A stretch of DNA of 64,000 nucleotides from AC-32 sp963763475 (GCA_963763475.1 CAVXOR010000004.1:1-64000), one strand, 5' to 3'. Shown: positions 26,828-35,600, counted from the stretch's first letter. Made by a program: numbers and translations. Notes: generated by a model from the sequence alone, not told the origin.

Positions 26828-27875
26828 CCCGCAGCCACGCCGCGATCTTCGCCGCCTGCTGCTGGGCGTTCGTCCCGCGCGGGATCGGCTGCACAGCGGT
26901 GCGCCGCGGTTTGGCCGGCGGGCTCGAGCCGTCGCCGCCCCTAGTGAGAGCGACCCCCAGCACGATCGCGGCGAGTGCGAGTAGCGCCGCGACGGGCAGC
27001 CAGAGGCGGTTCGGGCGCCGGACCGGGGCGGGGAAGACGCGCGTCGGCGCGGGCAGTGGCACGGTCGGCTGGTCGTCGCCGCCCAGCTCGCGCGCGAAGT
27101 CGGCCGCCGAGGCGGGCCGGTAGGCCGGGTTGCGCGCCAGCGAGCGCATGACCGCGTCCTCCACGTGGGGCGGCACCTCCGGCGCGAGCTCGCGGACCGG
27201 CGTGATCTGCCCTAAGGCCTGCTTGGCCGCGAGGTCGGCCAGCGAGCCGAACTCGTAGGGCGGACGCCCGGTCAGCAGCTCGTAGAGCACGGCGCCGAGC
27301 CCATACACGTCCGTGGCGGACGTCACCTCCTCGCCGAGCGCTTGCTCCGGCGAGAGGTACGCGGCGGTGCCGAGCACCGTGCCGACCTGCGTCAGTGCCG
27401 TCGCCTCGGCCGCCCGGGCGATCCCGAAGTCCGCCACCTTCACCGTTCCGTCCTCGCGCAGGAGCAGGTTCTGCGGCTTCACGTCGCGGTGGACGAGGCC
27501 GGCGTCGTGAGCGTGCGCCAGCCCGCGACAGGCCTGCGCCGCGAGCTCGACGGCTTCCGCCGGCGCCACGCGGCCCAGTTCGGCGAGCGTCGTTCCGGGC
27601 ACGCACTCCATCACGATGTACGGCCGCCCGTCCTCGGTCTCGCCGGCGTCGTAGACGCTGACGACGTTCGGGTGCGAGAGCCGCGCGGCGAGGCGGGCCT
27701 CGCGCAGAAAGCGCTCGCGGAAGGCAGTGTCGCCGGCGAGGTGCTCGGCCAGCAGCTTGAGTGCGACGGGCCGGTTCAGCTCGTTGTCCTGCGCGAGGTA
27801 GACCGTTGCCATCCCGCCATGCCCGAGCGGGCGCTCGAGCCGGTACCGGCCGCCTTGCACAAGGGTCTCGTTCAA
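26808..27875 (-). CDS. Transmembrane Ser/Thr protein kinase
   Basis: 355 residues. The N-terminal Hanks-type kinase domain shows the glycine loop LGHGGMATVYLAQ, VALKLL lysine, catalytic HRDVKPQNLL and DFGIARA, followed by the activation segment GTAAYLSPEQ. A proline-rich juxtamembrane part leads to one helix (LWLPVAALLALAAIVLGVAL) and a short extracytoplasmic tail without PASTA repeats. Resembles PknB/PknA-type actinobacterial kinases. Last gene of an operon with the lipoprotein and phosphoesterase (4-nt overlap). Confidence 0.92.
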   Translation of the reverse strand: MNETLVQGGRYRLERPLGHGGMATVYLAQDNELNRPVALKLLAEHLAGDTAFRERFLREARLAARLSHPNVVSVYDAGETEDGRPYIVMECVPGTTLAELGRVAPAEAVELAAQACRGLAHAHDAGLVHRDVKPQNLLLREDGTVKVADFGIARAAEATALTQVGTVLGTAAYLSPEQALGEEVTSATDVYGLGAVLYELLTGRPPYEFGSLADLAAKQALGQITPVRELAPEVPPHVEDAVMRSLARNPAYRPASAADFARELGGDDQPTVPLPAPTRVFPAPVRRPNRLWLPVAALLALAAIVLGVALTRGGDGSSPPAKPRRTAVQPIPRGTNAQQQAAKIAAWLRARAARP

Positions 27876-28246
27876 TCGTCCTTCTCGTGCTTCTCGTGGT
27901 GGCCGTGCTTACGCTTGTGCTCCTCCGGCGGCTCCGGCGTCGCGCAGGTCGCGAGTCGTTCGGCCAGCGTGTTCGCAGCTGAGGTCAGCGGCTCCTGGTA
28001 GCGCGTCGGAATCCGGCCGATCGAGGCGATCACGTCGCTGCGGAAGCGCGCTGCCGCGTCACGCGCCTCGCAGGTGCCAGGCATGAGCGCCGCGACCCGG
28101 TCGGCCTCGGCGGCAAGTCGCGAGGCGACGTCGGCGGGAATGCGCGGCGGAGGCGGAGGCGCGGGCGCGGCCCGGTGCTCGCCGCCGCCGCAACCGGCGA
28201 GCAGCAGTGCGCTAGACGCCGTGAGCAAGCCGTTGCGCCAGCGCAT
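27872..28246 (-). CDS. Lipoprotein with His/Lys-rich tail
   Basis: 124 residues. Signal peptide and lipobox (LLTASSALLLAGC) place it on the outer face of the membrane. A short proline run precedes a helical domain of about 70 residues with two cysteines. The C-terminus is a charged His/Lys/Glu tail (EEHKRKHGHHEKHEKDD) that could bind metal. ATG at 28246 is chosen to give the signal peptide; it overlaps the upstream phosphoesterase by 35 nt and the kinase by 4 nt. It may act as an extracytoplasmic partner of the kinase (inference from the operon). Confidence 0.7.
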   Translation of the reverse strand: MRWRNGLLTASSALLLAGCGGGEHRAAPAPPPPPRIPADVASRLAAEADRVAALMPGTCEARDAAARFRSDVIASIGRIPTRYQEPLTSAANTLAERLATCATPEPPEEHKRKHGHHEKHEKDD

Positions 28247-28946
28247 CGGGCAGCCCCCTCTCGCGGATCTCGTCCTGCGTCGCGGCGACGTCGTACTCGA
28301 CCCGGCGGAAGGACGCGGTCCCGGCATCGGGGTCGAGCAGCAGCCAGGCCGCCCGCGGGTCGCCGTCGCGCGGCTGGCCGACCGATCCGGGGTTCAGCAG
28401 CCGGCGACCCGGCCCGAGCGGCGTCTCCGTCCCGTTCGCCGCGAGGCCACCGTCCAGCACGTCGTCCTCGAGCGTGATCGCCAGCGGGACATGGCTGTGG
28501 CCGACGAGTACGAGCGGGAAGTCCGTCAGCTCGAAGGCGACGCGCGCGACGTCCGACGAGAGGACGTACTCCCAGATCGGGTCGCGCGGGCTCGCATGGA
28601 AGAGCCCGGCTCCGTCGCGCTCGCTGCTCGGTCGCAGGGACTCCAGGTAGGCGCGTGAGCCCTCCGCCAGCACGCCGCGCGTCCAGCGCGCCGCTGCGAC
28701 CGCGTCGCCGGCGAACTCCTCCAGCTCGATCTCGTCCAGCACGCCGAGATCGTGGTTCCCGGCCAGGCAGATCGCCGCTCGCCGCTCGACCGCCGCGCAG
28801 CAGGGATTCGGCCTCGGCCCGTAGCCGACCAAGTCGCCCAGGCACCAGAGCTCGTCCGGCTGCTCGCGCTCGATCTCCTCCAGCACCGCCTCGAGCGCGT
28901 GCCAGTTACCGTGGACGTCCGAGATGACGGCGACCCGCTTCGCCAA
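28212..28946 (-). CDS. Metallophosphoesterase, YfcE/MJ0936-like
   Basis: 244 residues of the calcineurin-like superfamily: VAVISDVHGNWHALEAVL (metal ligands D and H), LGDLVGYGPRPN, GNHD, GHSHVPL and LLNPGSVGQPRDGDPRA. Single-domain enzymes of this kind hydrolyse phosphodiesters or phosphomonoesters. TTG at 28946 is supported by a TAAGGT box (28954-28959) seven nt upstream, and no later start codon exists before the first metal ligand. Its 5' end overlaps the divergent M48 gene by 23 bp. Confidence 0.85.
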   Translation of the reverse strand: MAKRVAVISDVHGNWHALEAVLEEIEREQPDELWCLGDLVGYGPRPNPCCAAVERRAAICLAGNHDLGVLDEIELEEFAGDAVAAARWTRGVLAEGSRAYLESLRPSSERDGAGLFHASPRDPIWEYVLSSDVARVAFELTDFPLVLVGHSHVPLAITLEDDVLDGGLAANGTETPLGPGRRLLNPGSVGQPRDGDPRAAWLLLDPDAGTASFRRVEYDVAATQDEIRERGLPDALAQRLAHGV

Positions 28947-30135
28947 GGCGTCAACCTTAGTCGCGCTCGTCGTCGGTTGGCTCGTGGCCGCATGGCTGCT
29001 CACCCGCACATCCGTGCCCGGCGACCTGAACGCCCCGCACGTGGACGCCGAGGCGGTGTTCCCGGCCGGGTTGCGCCACCGCACCGCGCACTACGGCAGC
29101 GTCCTGCGCTGGCTGGTGGTGGCGGCGACGCTGGCCACGCTCGGCACGCTGACGCTGTTCGTCTACCTCGGCCCGAGGATCGCCCGAGCCTGGGAGCTCG
29201 GCCGCGTCGCGACCGGCATCATGGTCGGGACGGTGACGACGCTCGGCACGTGGGCCGTCGGCCTTCCGTTCGGCGCCGTGCAGCTCTGGTGGAGCCGTCG
29301 CTACGGGCTGGAAAAGGAGAGCTACGCCGAGTGGGCGCTCGGGCAGTGGCCGGCGCTCGTCGCCCAGGTGGTCGGGCTGACGATCGCGCTCACGATCCTG
29401 ATGCTGCTCGCAGGCCGCTTCGGCCGGCGCTGGTGGCTCATTGCCGCGCCGTTCTTCGTCGCAGTCGGCGCGGTGCTCGTGCTGGTGCTCCCGTACCTGG
29501 AGACGCTGGGAACCCGCCCCCCGCACGATACGCCGCTGGCCGCCCGCATCCGTGAGCTGGCCCGGGAGGAGGGGGTCGGCGGCACGCCGGTTCGGATCCA
29601 GAGCGTGCACGAGCAGACGGAGGCGGCGAACGCGATGGCGACCGGGATCGGCCCGTCGGCGCGCGTCTTCATCTGGGATACGTTCCTGGACGGGCGCTAT
29701 TCCGGGCACGAGATCGAGGTCGTCGCCGCCCACGAGTTCGGGCACATCGCCCATCGGCACATCTGGAAGGGGCTCGGCTGGTCGCTGCTGCTGACCGTGC
29801 CGGCGTTCTGGATCGTCGAGCGGGCGACGCGCCGACGCGGCGGGCTGGAGAGGCCGGAGGTCGTGCCGTACGCCTTGCTGGTGCTCGCGCTGGTCGGTCT
29901 CGTAATCACGCCCCTGGGGAACGTCGTCTCACGCCGCTACGAGGCCGAGGCCGACTGGTCGGCACTGCGCGCGACACGCGACCCCGCCGCGGCGGCAAGT
30001 GTCTTCCGCAAGTTCACCCGTTACGACCTGATCCAGCCGAACCCGCCGCTCTGGGCGTACATCTGGCTCGACAACCACCCGACGGTCGTGCAACGGATAG
30101 CGATGGCCCGCGCCTACGCGGCGCGGAGGCACTAA
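28924..30135 (+). CDS. M48-family membrane zinc metalloprotease
   Basis: 403 residues with an N-terminal helix (TLVALVVGWLVAAWLL), several further helices, and the Ste24/HtpX-type zinc site HEFGHIAHRH near residue 270 with the downstream glutamate in EAEADWSALRATRDP. The long N-terminal membrane part resembles CAAX-protease (Ste24) architecture. Likely role in membrane-protein quality control. The ATG at 28924 lies inside the divergent phosphoesterase gene; the next in-frame GTG would cut into the first helix. Confidence 0.88.
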   Translation: MTATRFAKASTLVALVVGWLVAAWLLTRTSVPGDLNAPHVDAEAVFPAGLRHRTAHYGSVLRWLVVAATLATLGTLTLFVYLGPRIARAWELGRVATGIMVGTVTTLGTWAVGLPFGAVQLWWSRRYGLEKESYAEWALGQWPALVAQVVGLTIALTILMLLAGRFGRRWWLIAAPFFVAVGAVLVLVLPYLETLGTRPPHDTPLAARIRELAREEGVGGTPVRIQSVHEQTEAANAMATGIGPSARVFIWDTFLDGRYSGHEIEVVAAHEFGHIAHRHIWKGLGWSLLLTVPAFWIVERATRRRGGLERPEVVPYALLVLALVGLVITPLGNVVSRRYEAEADWSALRATRDPAAAASVFRKFTRYDLIQPNPPLWAYIWLDNHPTVVQRIAMARAYAARRH

Positions 30136-30431
30136 GAGTCGTTGCCGGGCGGTGTCTCCGGGAGGTTGCGGATCCCCTCCCGCGACGACCATTTCGACCA
30201 CGAGTCCTGCATCGCGTCGAGCAGCTCGCGCATGAAGCGCGTCGACATGTTCACCCGCGAGACGACTACGCCCGGGACGTCGCCCTCCTCGACCTCATGG
30301 TCGATGCGCGCGAACGTCAGCGTGAACTCGTAGTCGGAGAAGCTGATGTTGGCGAAGTTCGCGTAGACCCCGGCCAGGTTCTCGGGGTCGAGATGGATAT
30401 TGAGCTGGCGCTCTTGGTCGTCGCCTTCCAC
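30132..30431 (-). CDS. DUF3467-family protein
   Basis: 99 residues. It matches the DUF3467 pattern: LDPENLAGVYANFANISFSDYEFTLTFARI, a conserved turn and VSRVNMSTRFMRELLDAMQDSWSKW. The family is small, cytoplasmic and of unknown function, widespread in bacteria. Overlaps the convergent M48 gene by 4 nt. Confidence 0.8.
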   Translation of the reverse strand: MEGDDQERQLNIHLDPENLAGVYANFANISFSDYEFTLTFARIDHEVEEGDVPGVVVSRVNMSTRFMRELLDAMQDSWSKWSSREGIRNLPETPPGNDS

Positions 30432-30451
30432 GCGTCCACGATACTACTGGC

Positions 30452-31471
30452 GTGATCGAGTCGCTCAGCGCGCGCCGGGTGGCGTACGCCGTCGCGGCCC
30501 TCCTTGCCGTACTCGCCGGTGGGACGATCGCGTTCCACGAGTCGCTCGACGAGACCTGGATGCAGTCCACCTACCGTACGGTCGTCACGGTCTCGCTCGC
30601 CGGGCTCGACACGGTGCCCAGCAACGACTCGGCGCGCCTGGTCTCGATCGTGCTCGTGCTGGCCGGGCTGACTATCTTTGCCTACATCGCGACCGTCCTC
30701 GTCGAGGGGATCGCGCGGGGCGTCTTCACGGGCGCGTTTGCCGAGCGGAAGAGGAGGCGCACGATCGAGCGCTTGAGCGACCACTACATCATCTGCGGCT
30801 ACGGCCGGGTCGGCCGCCGCATCGCCGCCGAGTTCCTCGAGGAGGGCGTCCGCTTCGTCGTGCTCGACTTCAGCCCCGACGCGATCCAGGCCGCCCGCGA
30901 GCGGAACGTGCTCTACGTCGAGGGCAGCGGCATCGAGGACGAGGATCTCGAGGAGGCCGGGCTGTCCCGCGCGACCGGTCTCGTGGCGTCGTCCGACTCC
31001 GACGCGGACAACCTCTACATCACGCTGTCGGCGCGCAACGCGCAGCCCGACCTGCTGATCGTCGCGCGCGCCTCCGACGAAGACGCGGCCAAGAAGCTGC
31101 GACTGGCCGGCGCCGACCGCGTCGTGCAGCCCTATTCGACCGCGGGCAAGGAGATGGCGAAGCTGGTCCTGCGGCCGCAGGTGGCGGCGTTCCTCGACAT
31201 CGTCTCGACGAGCGGCGGTCCAGAGCTGCTGTTCGAGGAGATCGAGGTCAAGGAGACCTGTCGGGAGGCCGGGAAGTCGATCCGCGAGCTGCGGATCCGG
31301 GAGCAGACCGGCGCGATGATCGTCGCGTTGCGCAAGCGGGACGGCACCTTCGACACCACGCCCGAGCCGAACGCGGTGCTCGACGTCGGCGACGTGATGA
31401 TCGCCGCCGGCACGCCCGAGGAGCTCCGCCGGCTCGAGGAGCTGTTCGCCCCGAGCGAAGCCCTTGCCTGA
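30452..31471 (+). CDS. TrkA-N ion-channel-like protein with atypical pore
   Basis: 339 residues. Two membrane helices (about 9-28 and 63-90) flank a re-entrant segment, followed by a Rossmann RCK domain (HYIICGYGRVGRRIAAEFLEEG, 111-132) and a TrkA-C domain (250-335). This is the layout of two-helix potassium channels such as MthK. However, the filter position reads TVVTVSLAGLDTVP (43-56) instead of TVGYGD, so potassium selectivity is doubtful. GTG start at 30452 with a GATACT box six nt before. Overlaps argS by 8 nt. Confidence 0.8.
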   Translation: MIESLSARRVAYAVAALLAVLAGGTIAFHESLDETWMQSTYRTVVTVSLAGLDTVPSNDSARLVSIVLVLAGLTIFAYIATVLVEGIARGVFTGAFAERKRRRTIERLSDHYIICGYGRVGRRIAAEFLEEGVRFVVLDFSPDAIQAARERNVLYVEGSGIEDEDLEEAGLSRATGLVASSDSDADNLYITLSARNAQPDLLIVARASDEDAAKKLRLAGADRVVQPYSTAGKEMAKLVLRPQVAAFLDIVSTSGGPELLFEEIEVKETCREAGKSIRELRIREQTGAMIVALRKRDGTFDTTPEPNAVLDVGDVMIAAGTPEELRRLEELFAPSEALA

Positions 31472-32984
31472 CGCCGTCGCACGTCTCGGGGCCCGGCTGT
31501 CGAAGCTCGCGGGCACGACGGTGGAGTTGGAGCGGCCGAACGACCCCGCCCACGGCGACTACGCGACCAACGTGGCGATGCGGCTCGCTCCCGTGCAGCG
31601 CCGCTCGCCGCGCGAGGTCGGCGAGGAGCTCGCGGCCGCCGCCGCAGAGCTGGACGAGGTGGAGCGGACCGAGGTCGCGGGCCCCGGGTTCGTCAACCTC
31701 TGGCTGAGCCCGGCCTGGTTCGGCGAGGCGCTGGGCGAGATCCTGGCCGCGGGACGGGACTACGGCGGCGGCTCCGCGGAGCGCCCCGAGAAGGTGCAGG
31801 TCGAGATGGTCTCCGCCAACCCGACCGGGCCGATCACCGTCGCCTCGGCCCGGAACGGCGCGATCGGCGACTCGGTCGCGCGGCAGCTCGAGTTCGCTGG
31901 CCACGAAGTCTCGCGCGAGTACTACTACAACGACGCGGGCGCGCAGATGGAGCGCTTCCGCGCCTCGGTCGACGCGCTCCGGCGCGGGGAGGAGCCGCCC
32001 GAGGACGGCTACCGGGGTGAGTACATGACCGGGCTCGCGGCCGCCGACGAGGACCCGGTGCCGCGGATGCTGAAGCAGATCCAGGACAGCCTCGAGCGCT
32101 TCCGGATCCATTTCGACTCGTGGGTGCTGCAGAGCGAGCTGGAGCAGCGCTTGCCCGAGTACCTGCCGCGCCTCGAGACCTACGGGAAGGACGGCGCGGT
32201 CTGGGCGCGCTCCTCGGCCTTTGGCGACGACGACGACCGGGTGATCATCCGCTCGCCCGAGCGCGGCGGCACACCGACCTACCGCGCCGCCGATGTCGTC
32301 TACCTCGCGGACAAGCTCGACCGCGGCTTCGACCGGGCGCTGTACGTGCTCGGCGCCGACCACCACGGCACGCGCAAGTGGTACGAGGCGATCGCGCGGA
32401 TGCTCGACTACGACCCCGAGCGCGTCGAAGTGCTGCTCTACCAGCTCGTCCACCTGACCCGCGGTGGCGAGCAGACGGCGATGTCGAAGCGGCGTGGCGA
32501 CGTGGTCTTCCTCGACGACTTCGTGGAGGACGTCGGCGTGGACGCGGCCCGCTGGTACCTGGTCAACCGCGGGCCTGACCAGACGATCGAGATCGACGTC
32601 GACCTGGCGGCCGAGCGCTCCGAGAAGAATCCCGTCTACTACGTCCAGTACGCGCACGCGCGCATCGCCGCGATCCGGCGGAATGCCGGCGGCGCCGAGG
32701 CCTCCGCCGAGGTGCTGGCCGACCTGGCGCAGGAAGAGAAGGACCTCGTCAAGCGGCTTGCCGATTTCCCGTCGGTCGCGGCCGAGGCGGCGGAGCGGCG
32801 CGGCCCGCACGCGATCCCGACCTACGCGATCCGGCTCGCGGACGACTTCCACCGCTTCTACCACCACCACCGCGTGCTGGAGAGCGACGCGCAGGCGTTC
32901 CGCCTCGGCCTCTGCACGGCGACCCAGAACGTGATCGCGCGTTGCCTCGATCTCGTCGGAGTGGAAGCACCGGAGCGGATGTAG
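31464..32984 (+). CDS. argS: Arginyl-tRNA synthetase with divergent HIGH motif
   Basis: 506 residues. Domains: short N-terminal Add1 (to about 85, containing NDPAHGDYATNVAM), class I catalytic core, and a DALR anticodon-binding domain (YYVQYAHARIAAIRR onwards) with the conserved C-terminal VGVEAPERM. The HIGH-motif position in SANPTGPITVASARNGAIGD has T125 and S128 where ArgRS normally has HVGH. The KMSK equivalent is AMSKRRG. As the only argS here and otherwise well conserved, it is probably functional. GTG/ATG overlap with the channel gene suggests coupling. Confidence 0.93.
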   Translation: MPDAVARLGARLSKLAGTTVELERPNDPAHGDYATNVAMRLAPVQRRSPREVGEELAAAAAELDEVERTEVAGPGFVNLWLSPAWFGEALGEILAAGRDYGGGSAERPEKVQVEMVSANPTGPITVASARNGAIGDSVARQLEFAGHEVSREYYYNDAGAQMERFRASVDALRRGEEPPEDGYRGEYMTGLAAADEDPVPRMLKQIQDSLERFRIHFDSWVLQSELEQRLPEYLPRLETYGKDGAVWARSSAFGDDDDRVIIRSPERGGTPTYRAADVVYLADKLDRGFDRALYVLGADHHGTRKWYEAIARMLDYDPERVEVLLYQLVHLTRGGEQTAMSKRRGDVVFLDDFVEDVGVDAARWYLVNRGPDQTIEIDVDLAAERSEKNPVYYVQYAHARIAAIRRNAGGAEASAEVLADLAQEEKDLVKRLADFPSVAAEAAERRGPHAIPTYAIRLADDFHRFYHHHRVLESDAQAFRLGLCTATQNVIARCLDLVGVEAPERM

Positions 32985-32996
32985 GATCCGAGGCCG

Positions 32997-34019
32997 ATGG
33001 CGCGGGCTGAGGCTTCGGCCGACTCACGGACGACCGGGAACCGGCCCGACCGCAACCTCGCGCTCGAGCTCGTTCGCGTCACCGAAGCGGCGGCGCTCGC
33101 GGCCGGCCGCTGGATCGGCCGCGGCGACAAGGAGGACGCCGACCAGGCGGCGGTCGACGGCATGCGCGCGATCCTCGACACGGTCTCGATGGCGGGCGTC
33201 GTCGTGATCGGCGAGGGCGAGAAGGACGAGGCGCCGATGCTCTTCAACGGCGAGGAGGTCGGCGACGGCCACGGCCCGGCGGTCGATGTCGCGGTCGACC
33301 CGCTCGAGGGCACGCGCCTGACGGCCAAGGGCCAGCCCAACGCGATCGCCGTGATCGCCGTCGCCGAGCGCGGCACGATGTTCTTCCCCGGAGCCGCCGT
33401 CTACATGGACAAGATCGCTACCGGGCCCGAGGCGATCGATGTGGTCGACATCGACGCGCCGCCCCGCGAGAACGTCGAGCGCGTCGCCCGGGCGAAGGGG
33501 ATGCGGCCGAGCGAGGTCTCGGTCGTCGTGCTCGAGCGCGACCGGCACGAGGCGCTGATCGACGAGCTGCGCGAGACCGGCTGCAAGGTGCACCTGATCC
33601 CGGACGGGGACGTCGCGCCGGCGATCGCGGCCGCGCAGCCGCAGACCGGCGTCGACCTGCTGCTGGGGATCGGCGGCACCCCGGAGGGCGTGATCGCGGC
33701 CGCCGCGCTGAAGTGCGTCGGCGGCGGCGTGCAGGGCAAGCTTTGGCCGCGCAACGACGAGGAGCGCTCCGAGCTCGTCAACGCCGGCTTCGACCTCGAC
33801 CAGGTGCTGACAACGGACGACCTCGTCTCCGGCGAGGACGTGTTCGTGGCGGCGACCGGGGTCACCACTGGCGCGCTGCTCCGCGGCGTCCGCTACCGCT
33901 CGGAGGCTGCGGTCACGGACTCGATCGTGATGCGCTCGCGCTCGGGCACGGTGCGGCGGATCGAGGCGACCCACGCGCTCGACAAGCTCGAGCGCTTCAC
34001 CGGCCGCGAGTACCGCTGA
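32997..34019 (+). CDS. glpX: Fructose-1,6-bisphosphatase, class II
   Basis: 340 residues of the GlpX family: AAALAAGRWIGRGDKEDADQAAVDGMR, VVIGEGEKDEAPMLFNGE, VDVAVDPLEGTRL (metal-binding DPLEGT) and GGTPEGVIAAAALKCVGGG. The key gluconeogenic step, fructose-1,6-bisphosphate to fructose-6-phosphate, and the usual FBPase of actinobacteria. TAGGAT (32982-32987) lies nine nt before the ATG. The aldolase gene is 460 bp downstream on the other strand. Confidence 0.95.
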   Translation: MARAEASADSRTTGNRPDRNLALELVRVTEAAALAAGRWIGRGDKEDADQAAVDGMRAILDTVSMAGVVVIGEGEKDEAPMLFNGEEVGDGHGPAVDVAVDPLEGTRLTAKGQPNAIAVIAVAERGTMFFPGAAVYMDKIATGPEAIDVVDIDAPPRENVERVARAKGMRPSEVSVVVLERDRHEALIDELRETGCKVHLIPDGDVAPAIAAAQPQTGVDLLLGIGGTPEGVIAAAALKCVGGGVQGKLWPRNDEERSELVNAGFDLDQVLTTDDLVSGEDVFVAATGVTTGALLRGVRYRSEAAVTDSIVMRSRSGTVRRIEATHALDKLERFTGREYR

Positions 34020-34056
34020 GCGCGTAACGCTTTCACCGCTTCGGAGACGAAGCGGC

Positions 34057-34482
34057 ATGAGGTTCGCGCTCATCGTGCTGCTCGCCCTGGTGCTGGCGCC
34101 CGCGACGATGGCGGAGCGGTCGTCGGCTCCGACGCTGAGGGCCGGCTCGTCGTCGTTCGGCAAGGTGCTTTTCGACGGCCGCGGCTTCGTGCTCTACGGC
34201 TTTACGCGCGACCACGGGCGCAGCGCCTGCTACGGCGCCTGCGCCAAGGCATGGCCGCCGTACTTCGCACCGAAAGGAACGCTGAGCGTGGGGGCGGGCG
34301 TGAAGCGCGCGCTGCTCGGAACGGTCAAGCGCAAGAACGGCCGGCGCCAGGTCACCTACGCGGGCAGGCCGCTGTACTACTACGTCGGCGACACGAGGCC
34401 CGGGCAGATCCTCTGCCAGGACGTGGTCGAGTACGGCGGCCGCTGGCTGATCGTCCGCCCGAGCGGCAAGCTCGTCCGCTAG
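34057..34482 (+). CDS. Exported COG4315-like repeat protein
   Basis: 141 residues with a cleavable signal peptide (MRFALIVLLALVLAPATMA) and two copies of the COG4315 motif: VLFDGRGFVLYGFTRD with SACYGACAKAWPPYF, then QVTYAGRPLYYYVGD. Members are small exported or lipid-anchored proteins of unclear function, often near redox or membrane systems. No lipobox cysteine here. Overlaps the convergent aldolase by 4 nt. Confidence 0.8.
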   Translation: MRFALIVLLALVLAPATMAERSSAPTLRAGSSSFGKVLFDGRGFVLYGFTRDHGRSACYGACAKAWPPYFAPKGTLSVGAGVKRALLGTVKRKNGRRQVTYAGRPLYYYVGDTRPGQILCQDVVEYGGRWLIVRPSGKLVR

Positions 34483-35501
34483 GCGACCGCGGCTTCCCGC
34501 TCCATCTCCGGCACGTACATGCCGGTCCGGGCCGCACCGTTCATCTTGGCGCGGTGGTAGTACGCCTGCTGGGCGGCCTCAACGTTCTCGGGCTTGCCGC
34601 CCCAGGCCTTCAGCGCCGGAGCCTGCAGGGCGCGACCGTACGAGAAGGACAGCTGCCACGGGTGCGGGCCGCGGGCGTTCATCGCGTTCAGGTGTGCCGT
34701 GGCGTCCTCGTCGGTCTGGCCGCCGGAGAGGAAGACGATCCCCGGCACCGCTGCGGGCACGTGCTTGTAGAAGCACTCGAGCGTCGCCTCGGCCACCTCG
34801 TCGGCGCCGGCGCGGTCGGAGGCGTCGTACCCGGAGAGGACCATGTTCGGCTTCAGCAGCGTGCCGGGGTAGTCGACGCGCTGGTCGTGCAGCTCCGTGT
34901 AGACCGCCTGCAGTACGCGGCCGGTCGCCTTCGCGCTCTGCTCGAGCGTGTGTGTGCCGTCCTGCAGCACCTCTGGCTCGACGATCGGCACGAGCCCGGC
35001 CTCCTGGCAGAGAGCCGCGTAGCGCGCGAGCGCGTGGGCATTCGTCCAGACGCAGTACTCGCTCGGCTTGTCCGAGGCGATCGAGTAGGTCGCACGCCAC
35101 TTGGCGAAGCGCGCGCCCAGCTCCCGGTACTCGGCGAGCCGCTCGCGCAAGCCGTCCAGGCCCTCGGTGACCGTCTCGTCGTCGGCGAGCGCCAACGGCT
35201 TCGCGCCCTTGTCGACCTTGATCCCGGGGATGATCCCGCGGCTCTCGAGCAGCTTCGGGAACGGCGTCCCGTTCTCGGCGCTCTGGCGGATCGTCTCGTC
35301 GAACAGGATCACGCCGCTGATGTAGTCCTCCGCGCCCTCGGTCGCGAACAGCAGCTCGCGGTAGGCGCGCCGGTTGTCCTCGGTCGACTCGGCCCCGATC
35401 GAGTCGAAGCGCTTCTTGATCGTCCCGTCGCTCTCGTCTGCCGCCAGGATCCCCTTGCCCTCGGCGACGAGCGCACTCGCGGTCTCCGCTAGGTCGTGCA
35501 T
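34479..35501 (-). CDS. Fructose-bisphosphate aldolase, class I
   Basis: 340 residues of the eukaryote-like class I aldolase family: GKGILAADESDGTIKKRF, Schiff-base lysine in LLKPNMVLSGYD, PGIVFLSGGQTDEDATAHLNAMN and LSFSYGRALQAPALKAW. Cleaves fructose-1,6-bisphosphate without a metal. ATG at 35501 is set by a GGAGG site six nt upstream; a GATAAT -10 lies at 35531-35536. The usual bacterial class II enzyme is not in the window. Confidence 0.94.
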   Translation of the reverse strand: MHDLAETASALVAEGKGILAADESDGTIKKRFDSIGAESTEDNRRAYRELLFATEGAEDYISGVILFDETIRQSAENGTPFPKLLESRGIIPGIKVDKGAKPLALADDETVTEGLDGLRERLAEYRELGARFAKWRATYSIASDKPSEYCVWTNAHALARYAALCQEAGLVPIVEPEVLQDGTHTLEQSAKATGRVLQAVYTELHDQRVDYPGTLLKPNMVLSGYDASDRAGADEVAEATLECFYKHVPAAVPGIVFLSGGQTDEDATAHLNAMNARGPHPWQLSFSYGRALQAPALKAWGGKPENVEAAQQAYYHRAKMNGAARTGMYVPEMEREAAVA

Positions 35502-35530
35502 CTTTCGCCTCCGTTCGTTCGTTGGGGGTG

Positions 35531-35536
35531 ATTATC
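35531..35536 (-). promoter_or_regulatory. Aldolase -10 box
   Basis: GATAAT on the minus strand, about 29 nt before the aldolase ATG, followed by a GGAGG ribosome-binding site. A leadered promoter, in contrast to the leaderless ones around it. Confidence 0.5.
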
Positions 35537-35562
35537 CCCGCTCGGCGTCGTACCATGCGGCT

Positions 35563-35598
35563 GCCGAGGGGCGCTGCTGCGGCGAGCCGCCCCTCGGC
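35563..35598 (-). terminator. Hairpin after the 35601-36104 gene
   Basis: Arms 35563-35573 and 35588-35598 form a perfect 11-bp stem (GCCGAGGGGCG) with a 14-nt loop, just past the stop of the lipoprotein gene. No U-tract. It separates that transcript from the aldolase promoter. Confidence 0.55.
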
Positions 35599-35600
35599 TT

